Positions 1 to 5,508 of a stretch of DNA of 5,508 nt are shown here, piece after piece. The position numbers and the translations under genes were made by a program. This DNA comes from Flavobacteriales bacterium UBA2798 (lineage in GTDB: Bacteria > Bacteroidota > Bacteroidia > Flavobacteriales_D > UBA2798). The stretch covers positions 13,944 to 19,451 of the forward strand of contig DEHO01000038.1 in assembly GCA_002351955.1 (NCBI GenBank). Reading direction: 5' to 3'. Below the pieces are notes generated by a model. That model worked only from the letters and a program-made list of their open reading frames with translations. It ran no database searches and had not been told where the DNA came from. Each line of letters begins with the position of its first letter. Within the stretch, counting starts at the first letter, position 1.

Positions 1-436
1 CATCTCTTCTGGAATCACCCTCTTTATAAAGTGCTCCAACCATTGTTGAAATATTCGGTTTGAAGAAACCTGTTCCGATAACGGTAAAGCTGATGCCAAT
101 AAAAAACAGATCCACCGGGGAAAATGCAAGAATCATACTTCCGATAATCATAAGGCTTCCACCCCAGAAAAGGGATTTCTTGAAACCAAGTATTTTGTCG
201 GCAAATAGTCCGCCAATAAAAGTGAATGCATATACGAATGCTTGTATTGCACCATATTTCAAGTTGGCATCCTTCTCAGGAAACATAAGTTGTGTTACCA
301 TAAAAACGGTTAGCATTCCACGCATACCATAAAAGGAAAAGCGCTCCCACATTTCGGTGAGGAACAAATACCAAAGCTGCTTGGGATATTTTCCTTCAAA
401 ATTCTGGATTTCTTCCAGTGTCAATTCTTTACTCAT
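1..436 (-). CDS. POT-family proton-coupled peptide transporter, N-terminal part (runs off left edge)
   Basis: Inner-membrane major-facilitator protein of the POT/PTR2 family, which imports di- and tripeptides with protons. Translating the complement from the ATG at 434-436 gives 145 residues with no stop before the window edge, so the C-terminal two thirds are missing. Family hallmarks are all visible: the proton-coupling motif ExxERF (Glu28, Glu31, Arg32), followed by YGMR with the conserved binding-site Arg39; the segment FIGGLFADKILGF near 73-85; and GTGFFKPNIS at 121-130 with the conserved TM4 lysine (Lys126). About four membrane helices are covered. The start lies 32 bp after the stop of the upstream transporter gene, which suggests co-transcription. 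No clear Shine-Dalgarno sequence precedes the ATG. This copy keeps the canonical binding residues that its neighbour has lost. The family call is secure; substrate preference cannot be read from this fragment. Confidence 0.93.
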   Translation of the reverse strand, partial: MSKELTLEEIQNFEGKYPKQLWYLFLTEMWERFSFYGMRGMLTVFMVTQLMFPEKDANLKYGAIQAFVYAFTFIGGLFADKILGFKKSLFWGGSLMIIGSMILAFSPVDLFFIGISFTVIGTGFFKPNISTMVGALYKEGDSRRD

Positions 437-468
437 AGCGGTGCGAATTCAGATTTAAGGATGATCGG

Positions 469-2187
469 TTAAAAGATGTTTTTGTCCTGCATGGTTTTCT
501 TGAGCCATTTCAGCTGTGAGAACAACAGTACAAATGCAAGTGCGCACAATGCGAAATTGATAAAGAAGTAATTGGCTTTATTGTCAATTCCTTCCCATAG
601 TCCGCCGAGCATTCCGGATAGTTTGTTTCCGACAGATGTTGAAAGGAACCATCCTCCCATCATCAATGCAGTTAATCGCGGCGGGGAGAGTTTGGATACC
701 AGTGATAATCCCATTGGTGAGAGGAATAATTCACCTATTGTAATTACCAGATACGAGTTGATAAGCCACCACGCCGATGCTTTTTCATCGTGAATATCGA
801 CACTCCATACGGCCATTACCATCACAAGTGCAGAGATTCCTGTGATCAGGAGTCCGTACGCAATTTTTGCAGGTGTGGAGGGCTCCAGGTTTCTGCGACG
901 AAGGAATCCGAAAAATCCAACAATGATCGGGGTAAGTAGCACCACCCAGAAGGGGTTGATCGACTGGAAAATTTCAGTAGAAATGAGTTTCAGGTTTTGT
1001 CCTACCGGTGGACGTTTTTCTTCCGGTAAATTCTGGAAATAGGTTCGCGAATGACTTTCAAGTGCAAGTGAATCCTGAATCAGTTTGTATTCTGTTTTAT
1101 CGTTTGCCTTGATCAATGCCTGAATTCTTTCTTCACCTGATTTCATTCTTTTTTTGAAAGTGGAGTCGGGAACAGCAAAAAGATCGGGATCGTTTACAAC
1201 GGTTTGATCAATTTTCAGGGTAGTGAAAACGCTTTCTGCAGGCTTTGGAATTTCACGGTCGGTGTATTCTTCTGCCCAAACAGTAAGTGCATCTCCATTC
1301 TGGTGAAAAACAGCCCAGAAAACCACAACACATGCAAAAACAGTAAGCAATGCAGCAATTGGTTTTTTGTCTTCTTCAGAAGCCCGTTTCCAAAGCATCA
1401 CGTAGAACAACACAACAGGAATACATCCGAAAATAAATGCATCATTGGCATCAGAACCCAACAGATTGCCGGGAATGAACCAGCCTATGATCCCCATAAT
1501 GAACAATGGAATAAATACCGATGCAAGGATGTATCCAATGGATTTATCCTCTTTTTGAACCGGTTTGATGACGTCTGCTTCTTTTACGTGTTTGGTCCAG
1601 ATCATGAAAATCGCGAGACCAAGTAGCATCCCGAATCCGGCGGCCCAGAATGCCCAACCCCAACCGAAGTTGATACGGAAATAAGCAGCTACGAAATTGC
1701 AAATGAAGGAACCAATGTTGATTCCCATATAGAAGATATTATAACCCGCATCTTTGTTCGCGCGGTACTGATCGTTGTTGTACAGATTTCCAACAAGAGT
1801 TGAAATGTTCGGCTTGAAAAAACCGTTACCAAGAATAATGAGCAATAAGGAAATGTAGAGTGTTCCAACATCATTGTTTAATCCCAACCCGAAATACCCT
1901 GCTGCCATCAATAAGCCTCCAATCACAACGGATCTGCGATAACCCAGAATTCTGTCGGCAAGCAATCCTCCAATAAAAGGGGTGAGGTAAACAAGTCCCA
2001 AATAGGTTCCGTATATATCAGATTTGGTTGCTTTATCGAATCCCATTCCTCCATTCGCTGCCGAATCGAGCATGTACAGGGAGAAAATCCCCAGCATGAG
2101 GTAGTACCCGAAACGTTCCCACATTTCGGTGAAGAAGAGAACATAAAGTCCCTTAGGGTGTTTGCCACCTGCTTTTCCGTTGGTCAT
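469..2187 (-). CDS. POT-family proton-coupled oligopeptide transporter, complete, atypical binding site
   Basis: Inner-membrane POT/PTR2 peptide:proton symporter of 572 residues from the ATG at 2185-2187. ExxERF is at Glu21, Glu24, Arg25; GGLLADRILGY follows TM2; GNGFFKPNIS carries the TM4 lysine (Lys125); FYMGINIGSF at 152-161 matches the PTR2 signature; TM10 has GELFLSPMG with Glu486. Hydrophobic segments fit the bacterial 6+2+6 layout: six helices, two extra helices near 218-238 and 250-266, then six more from about 278. Two points are odd. The conserved TM1 arginine (YGMR) is Leu32, and the TM7 glutamate of the usual E-Q-G motif is His295. About 100 charged residues (309-409) lie between TM7 and TM8, on the periplasmic side. 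An in-frame TTG at 2217 would add 10 residues, but a pyrimidine-rich stretch precedes it and the ATG fits the family N-terminus better. A second POT gene follows 32 bp downstream. Confidence 0.95.
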   Translation of the reverse strand: MTNGKAGGKHPKGLYVLFFTEMWERFGYYLMLGIFSLYMLDSAANGGMGFDKATKSDIYGTYLGLVYLTPFIGGLLADRILGYRRSVVIGGLLMAAGYFGLGLNNDVGTLYISLLLIILGNGFFKPNISTLVGNLYNNDQYRANKDAGYNIFYMGINIGSFICNFVAAYFRINFGWGWAFWAAGFGMLLGLAIFMIWTKHVKEADVIKPVQKEDKSIGYILASVFIPLFIMGIIGWFIPGNLLGSDANDAFIFGCIPVVLFYVMLWKRASEEDKKPIAALLTVFACVVVFWAVFHQNGDALTVWAEEYTDREIPKPAESVFTTLKIDQTVVNDPDLFAVPDSTFKKRMKSGEERIQALIKANDKTEYKLIQDSLALESHSRTYFQNLPEEKRPPVGQNLKLISTEIFQSINPFWVVLLTPIIVGFFGFLRRRNLEPSTPAKIAYGLLITGISALVMVMAVWSVDIHDEKASAWWLINSYLVITIGELFLSPMGLSLVSKLSPPRLTALMMGGWFLSTSVGNKLSGMLGGLWEGIDNKANYFFINFALCALAFVLLFSQLKWLKKTMQDKNIF

Positions 2188-2213
2188 TGGCTGTCCGTAG
2201 TTTTTTAGGAGTG

Positions 2214-2221
2214 CCAATATA
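2214..2221 (-). promoter_or_regulatory. possible Bacteroidota -7 box upstream of the POT transporter pair
   Basis: Read on the minus strand this is TATATTGG, one mismatch from the Bacteroidota -7 consensus TAnnTTTG. It lies 26 bases before the ATG at 2187, so a transcript starting just after it would have a short leader. I could not find a matching TTG-type -33 box at the expected distance, and eight bases match often by chance. It matters mainly because it would place the alternative TTG start (2215-2217) inside the promoter. Confidence 0.2.
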
Positions 2222-2247
2222 GGAAAAAGAGGGAATAATCCGTGAAG

Positions 2248-2278
2248 CCCTCAATGCGATATTTTCAGTTGTTGAGGG
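2248..2278 (-). repeat. inverted repeat, possible 3'-end hairpin of the deacetylase transcript
   Basis: The plus strand has CCCTCAA at 2248-2254 and TTGAGGG at 2272-2278, perfect 7-bp arms around a 17-base spacer. It lies 40 bases past the stop of the PIG-L gene and about 60 bases before the transporter ATG. In the minus-strand transcript no U-run follows the second arm directly, so it is not a classical intrinsic terminator. It may be a transcript-end or mRNA-stability structure, or chance. Confidence 0.35.
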
Positions 2279-2290
2279 TTGATAATCAAC
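2278..2290. repeat. 13-bp palindrome, possible protein-binding site
   Basis: GTTGAT-A-ATCAAC is a perfect 6+1+6 palindrome directly abutting the larger inverted repeat at 2248-2278, in the 131-bp gap between the deacetylase gene and the transporter gene. Its size and symmetry suit a dimeric regulator operator, but no regulator gene is in the window and only one copy was seen. Confidence 0.25.
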
Positions 2291-2318
2291 TTATTCAGCG
2301 GGTTTGTTCATGTCTTTT

Positions 2319-3218
2319 TTATCTGTGAACCTTTACCGGATCAACAATCCTGAAAAATTCCCGATTGAAAAGCCGGAAGTACTCTTTCGCCTTGAATTCG
2401 GTAAAGTAAGGAATGAATTTGCTCAGCGTGCGGCGGACATCTTTAGGATAAGCGTTGAGGTAACGCATTTTTTCGCTGCCGTTTGCTTCCATATCGACCT
2501 GAACCGTGGGCTCCGGCATTCCTGTTATTTCATAAAGTTTATCCGCTTCCAAACCCGGATGGGGAAATCCCCATTTGTCGAGTCTTGCTTTTAACCATGT
2601 ATTTACGATTTCCTTTTCCATATGGGGCGTGAATACGGATTGGTAGATTTTTACCGGAGGAATTTTTCCGCTCTGCAGGAGGGATTTTACCAGTCGACTC
2701 ATAAATATATGGTCAGGATGTCCGTAACCACCCTTTACATCGTCGAGGGAAAAAAGTACACTTGGTTTGAAATTATTGATGATCGAAATAAGCGTATCTC
2801 CAATTACCTGTGTTAAATATTGCCGGTCTATCATTTCATAGGGGATGGGCATGTAGGATAGAGTAGTGGTGTCTTTACCAGGTCTGTAATTGGTGTTGCT
2901 CAGGATCTTTCTGTAATGATGGTAAAGAAACCGTGCAGGAAGCTTTCCATTTTTTGAAGGATGTTGCTGAAGGCAGATTTGCATGATGATCCACCCTTTC
3001 TGTTTTAGCCTGAACAAAGTGCCCGACATCGCACAATCATCATCGTCGTGCGCTACTATCACCATTGCCCGCTTATTGGTGGTGGTATCCAGAAAAACAT
3101 CTTCAGGGTAGATTTCTGTCGGGGCGAATTTCTCCAGGTCGCTGAGTTTGACCTTTTCCTTGCTCAATACTAATAAAGGATGAAGCAAACAGACTAATAG
3201 GGTTATTCCGGATTTCAT
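2319..3218 (-). CDS. exported PIG-L/LmbE-family metal-dependent deacetylase
   Basis: A 299-residue protein of the PIG-L superfamily, whose members (MshB, GlcNAc-PI deacetylase, BshB) remove acetyl groups from N-acetylglucosamine-type substrates using a zinc-type metal. The N-terminal catalytic motif AHPDDE appears as AHDDDD (Ala56-Asp61). By analogy with MshB, His57 and Asp60 would bind metal and Asp59 would be the general base. The second motif, GYGHPDH at 164-170, supplies His170 as third metal ligand and His167. Residues 1-19 (a lysine, then a Leu/Val-rich stretch ending VLS) look like a signal peptide or anchor, so the enzyme probably acts outside the cytoplasm, unlike MshB or BshB. The C-terminal portion after about 220 is not a domain I recognise. 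The ATG at 3218 has no strong ribosome-binding site. It lies 26 bp downstream of the serine hydrolase gene and may be co-transcribed with it. Substrate unknown. Confidence 0.88.
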   Translation of the reverse strand: MKSGITLLVCLLHPLLVLSKEKVKLSDLEKFAPTEIYPEDVFLDTTTNKRAMVIVAHDDDDCAMSGTLFRLKQKGWIIMQICLQQHPSKNGKLPARFLYHHYRKILSNTNYRPGKDTTTLSYMPIPYEMIDRQYLTQVIGDTLISIINNFKPSVLFSLDDVKGGYGHPDHIFMSRLVKSLLQSGKIPPVKIYQSVFTPHMEKEIVNTWLKARLDKWGFPHPGLEADKLYEITGMPEPTVQVDMEANGSEKMRYLNAYPKDVRRTLSKFIPYFTEFKAKEYFRLFNREFFRIVDPVKVHR

Positions 3219-3244
3219 GATCTGTTAAATGTCAGGTGGAGTTT

Positions 3245-4630
3245 TTATTGTCTGATTAATTCGCGTGAAAATTTCAATTCAGGTTGAGTCATTAGTAACT
3301 TTTCAACTTTATTGCCCTTTAAAATGAATTCATAAAAAATTTCAGGATAATAATTCATTATTACAAATTTGGTGCTTGATATGGCTTTCAGCTCAAATTT
3401 TTCACCATTATCAGTTGGTCTAAAAAGCACTCCATTTTCGCAGATCAGTTTTATTACTCTTCCGGAGCTGTTCATATAATTTCCGGCATATAGTTCTGTT
3501 TCCTCATTTGTAAGTGCAATGAATTTATGAGGTTCAATGTTGTAGAGTGCACGTCTTAACTCCGCTACCGGTAAGTTAGTAGTGTTGTGAACGTAATTCA
3601 TTAGGACAATTATTGTTTTATCATTTTGAAGATGTCTCTCAATTAATGTCATGTATCCCGGCCAGCCTCCGGTATGACTAACTATGTTTCCATAGACGCC
3701 ATTGTCTTCTATAACCCAGCCAAAACCATAATTGGTCTTTGTTTTATCATTTATTTCCGCCGAAGTGAAAATCTCATCTTTTGATTCTTTTGAAATAAAT
3801 TTATTACTGCGCAGAGCTCTATCCCATTTAAGTAAATCAACAACAGTTGAGTTTACTGTTCCGTCCCCAACAATTCCATCCAGCCAAATCACCATTTTTA
3901 ATTCGTCTAATTCATCCGGTAAAACATATTTTTTTAAACTATCCGAATAAACATAACCATATGCATAATTGGGGATAATTCGGGGTTCATATCTTCTTCT
4001 GTAAACAGAAGTGTTTTTCATTTTCAGAGGCTTAAATATGGCTTTATTTAAATAGTCGCCATACGTCATTCCTGATACCTTTTCTATAATGGACGCTAAT
4101 AATGCATACCCTGTATTGCTGTATTCCCATTTAGTATTTGGTTCGAACAATGTTTTGGGTTTTAGTTTAGAAAATGTTGAGATTATATCTTTATTGGTAG
4201 CAATTTTATTTTTATCAAATGTGCTATCCATTATTTCCATGTAATCAGGCAAGCCGCTTGTATGGGTAAGCAGGTTTCTGATGGTGATTTTAGAGTAATC
4301 AGATAATTCAGGAATATATTTTGAAATTTCATCTTCGTAACTCAGTTTGCCTTTTTCTTTAAGTAATACAATTGCAGTTGCTGTGAATTGTTTCGATACT
4401 GAAGCCAATTCAAATATGGAATTCTCATTTAACTTTTCTTTTGTGCTTTCATTAGAAAATCCAAATGATTTTTTATAGATCACTTGATCCTTTTCAAAAA
4501 TCAATACATTACCATTGAAGTTTCCTTGACTAAAGCATGAAGTCATTATGCTGTCAATTTTGTGAACATTATTTTGTCCAAAGGTGATTTGCCCAATAAG
4601 CAGAAGTGATATAACGGTTATAGGTTTCAT
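3245..4630 (-). CDS. secreted serine hydrolase, beta-lactamase/PBP superfamily
   Basis: Penicillin-binding-protein-fold serine hydrolase (class C beta-lactamase/esterase/D-Ala-peptidase group) of 461 residues. The ATG at 4628-4630 is preferred because a GGA lies about 8 bases upstream and it opens directly into a signal peptide (Lys2, hydrophobic 4-17, cut near Gly18). A TTG at 4657 would add nine residues in front. Catalytic motifs: SVSK (Ser77, Lys80) inside the usual ELASVSKQFTA context; YSN at 170-172; HTGG at 319-322 in place of KTG. TH-TSGLPDY at about 122-130 and a GFGW segment near 302-305 are also typical. Residues about 379-449 form a separate beta-rich C-terminal domain often seen in these hydrolases. 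The protein probably acts in the periplasm or outside the cell on amide or ester bonds; whether on peptides, esters or lactams cannot be decided. The gene is clearly more AT-rich than the deacetylase downstream. Confidence 0.93.
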   Translation of the reverse strand: MKPITVISLLLIGQITFGQNNVHKIDSIMTSCFSQGNFNGNVLIFEKDQVIYKKSFGFSNESTKEKLNENSIFELASVSKQFTATAIVLLKEKGKLSYEDEISKYIPELSDYSKITIRNLLTHTSGLPDYMEIMDSTFDKNKIATNKDIISTFSKLKPKTLFEPNTKWEYSNTGYALLASIIEKVSGMTYGDYLNKAIFKPLKMKNTSVYRRRYEPRIIPNYAYGYVYSDSLKKYVLPDELDELKMVIWLDGIVGDGTVNSTVVDLLKWDRALRSNKFISKESKDEIFTSAEINDKTKTNYGFGWVIEDNGVYGNIVSHTGGWPGYMTLIERHLQNDKTIIVLMNYVHNTTNLPVAELRRALYNIEPHKFIALTNEETELYAGNYMNSSGRVIKLICENGVLFRPTDNGEKFELKAISSTKFVIMNYYPEIFYEFILKGNKVEKLLMTQPELKFSRELIRQ

Positions 4631-4672
4631 TTTTTTTCCAATTAAATTTTTAAACAAGTGTGTTAATGCCCG

Positions 4673-4713
4673 AAGGTTTTTGTTTTTGTAATCAGGTTCC
4701 TAAAAAAAACCTT
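4673..4713 (-). repeat. AT-rich inverted repeat between the membrane protein and serine hydrolase genes
   Basis: AAGGTTTTT at 4673-4681 and AAAAACCTT at 4705-4713 are perfect 9-bp arms with a 23-base spacer. It lies in the 162-bp gap, about 43 bases before the serine hydrolase ATG. In the minus-strand transcript the second arm is followed by a GC-rich CGGGC rather than a U-run, so it does not look like an intrinsic terminator. It could be a leader hairpin, but such A/T-run pairs arise easily in AT-rich DNA. I saw no convincing promoter box in the rest of this gap. Confidence 0.3.
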
Positions 4714-4792
4714 TGCATACTCAGGAAGTGGATTTGAACGTTTGAAACAGGTTGTTTGGAATGCTTCTTTTGCATGCCATCTTTTTTATGAC

Positions 4793-5508
4793 TTAATTCC
4801 AAAAGTTAAACAAACCCCAATATCCAAAACTTAAAATAAGGATCAGATAAATCAGATTATTGATTGCCAAAGTGGCTTTAATCCACCATCTCGTCTTGAG
4901 ATATTTATAATTTTTAAGAGTAAATAGGATAAGCGGAATGGTAAAAGCTAACAGTAAAAAAGGAATGTAGGAGGATAAACTAATTAATGCTGAAGCATAA
5001 TGTTTGTAGGGTGCATCAAAGTAATAGATGTTCTCATTAGTAACTAATACAAACAAATAACCAATTAGAAATAAATTAATTCCTATTATGAGAAATGTAT
5101 GTTTGTAAGTAATATTTGTGTTTTTCAATTTAATTGCAGCAAAAGTGAATAGGACGATAAAAAAGAACAATAATCCACCTATAACCACAAGCAAAATTCT
5201 CAACACCGGCGTATTAAAAGGGGTTATGTAACTTTTAAGTCTTTCAAATTCTGGATTCGCCGGGAATAAAGTTGAAACGTCAATGATATGGTCACCTTTA
5301 GCTAACTCCTCTGATAAGTTAAATTGAACCGTCGAATCGTAATTGTGGTAAAAAAATAGATTTACAGATCCTTCTTTAGTATCCCAAATTGATGTGAGAA
5401 GTGTCCCGTCGCCATTTCTTTTTCTGCAAACATGCATAGTATCTGACAGGGCTGTAAAATAAGCTAGAGAAGGTGTGACATCCTGAGTTTTTAAATAGTC
5501 TTCCCCGT
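4793..5508 (-). CDS. C-terminal part of a membrane-anchored C45/AAT-like Ntn hydrolase (runs off right edge)
   Basis: The frame is open from the window edge to the TAA at 4793-4795, giving 237 visible residues. The Met at 5435-5437 is internal, since homologous-looking sequence continues upstream. Visible residues 1-95 carry a pattern I associate with the end of C45-type acyltransferase/linear amide C-N hydrolases: TPSLAY, a helix, then TSIWDTKEGSVNLFFYH near 38-54 and EELAKGDH near 67-73. These Ntn hydrolases self-cleave to expose an N-terminal cysteine and hydrolyse linear amides; that cysteine would be beyond the window, so activity cannot be judged. Four hydrophobic helices follow at about 101-124, 136-156, 173-196 and 209-230, ending in an aromatic tail. 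The soluble domain is thus probably tethered at the membrane. Composition is strongly AT-rich, like the serine hydrolase gene 162 bp downstream. The membrane part is certain; the enzyme family is a moderate-confidence call from memory of the pattern. Confidence 0.62.
   Translation of the reverse strand, partial: GEDYLKTQDVTPSLAYFTALSDTMHVCRKRNGDGTLLTSIWDTKEGSVNLFFYHNYDSTVQFNLSEELAKGDHIIDVSTLFPANPEFERLKSYITPFNTPVLRILLVVIGGLLFFFIVLFTFAAIKLKNTNITYKHTFLIIGINLFLIGYLFVLVTNENIYYFDAPYKHYASALISLSSYIPFLLLAFTIPLILFTLKNYKYLKTRWWIKATLAINNLIYLILILSFGYWGLFNFWN

Noticed and set aside
60..332. 90-codon plus-strand open frame
   Set aside because: It is antisense to the first POT gene, whose minus-strand translation carries all family motifs.
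1204..1626. 140-codon open frame on the plus strand
   Set aside because: It lies entirely antisense to the complete POT transporter, has a composition with no recognisable domain, and is explained as a shadow of the real gene.
2188..2217. TTG start adding 10 residues to the POT transporter
   Set aside because: There is no ribosome-binding sequence in the pyrimidine-rich stretch before it, and the ATG at 2187 starts where family proteins normally do.
2304..2594. 96-codon plus-strand open frame overlapping the end of the deacetylase
   Set aside because: It is mostly antisense to the conserved PIG-L reading frame, with no domain and no ribosome-binding site.
4631..4657. TTG start adding nine residues to the serine hydrolase
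   Set aside because: It would put polar residues ahead of a good signal peptide, while the ATG at 4630 has a GGA upstream and begins the signal peptide directly.
4733..4746. Direct repeat TTTGAA-CG-TTTGAA in the gap before the serine hydrolase
   Set aside because: Only two six-base copies in AT-rich DNA; this is within chance expectation and does not sit at a recognisable promoter position.
5435..5437. ATG as the true start of the membrane protein
   Set aside because: The frame stays open to the window edge, and the upstream residues continue the hydrolase-like pattern.

Overview
The window looks like part of a Bacteroidota chromosome (Flavobacteriia, Sphingobacteriia or Chitinophagia type). 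Supporting signs are weak or absent Shine-Dalgarno sequences before nearly every start, a signal peptide ending in the Phe-Gly-Gln pattern common in that phylum, and a tandem pair of POT peptide transporters of the type these bacteria carry. This placement is an inference; no rRNA or marker gene is present. All five genes lie on the minus strand, so transcription runs from right to left.

In transcription order: (5) 4793-5508 is the C-terminal part of a membrane-anchored protein whose visible soluble segment resembles the end of C45/AAT-type Ntn hydrolases (linear amide C-N hydrolases), followed by four membrane helices. Its N-terminus is beyond the right edge. (4) 3245-4630 is a secreted serine hydrolase of the beta-lactamase/penicillin-binding-protein superfamily with SxxK, YxN and HTG motifs. 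(3) 2319-3218 is a PIG-L/LmbE metal-dependent deacetylase with a probable signal peptide. (2) 469-2187 is a complete POT-family proton-coupled oligopeptide transporter with unusual binding-site residues and a large extracytoplasmic loop. (1) 1-436 is the N-terminal 145 residues of a second, more canonical POT transporter that runs off the left edge.

The spacing suggests two units. Genes 4 and 3 are 26 bp apart and genes 2 and 1 are 32 bp apart. Gene 5 is 162 bp from gene 4, and gene 3 is 131 bp from gene 2; both of those gaps contain inverted repeats. Base composition changes sharply near 3240: the transporters and deacetylase are about half GC, while genes 4 and 5 are much more AT-rich, which suggests a different origin for the right-hand part.

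A tentative functional reading is that the right side encodes exported amide or peptide hydrolases and an exported deacetylase, and the left side takes up di- and tripeptides. No substrate link can be shown from the sequence, and the composition break argues against treating all five as one ancestral pathway. I see no RNA genes, CRISPR arrays, insertion sequences or phage genes.
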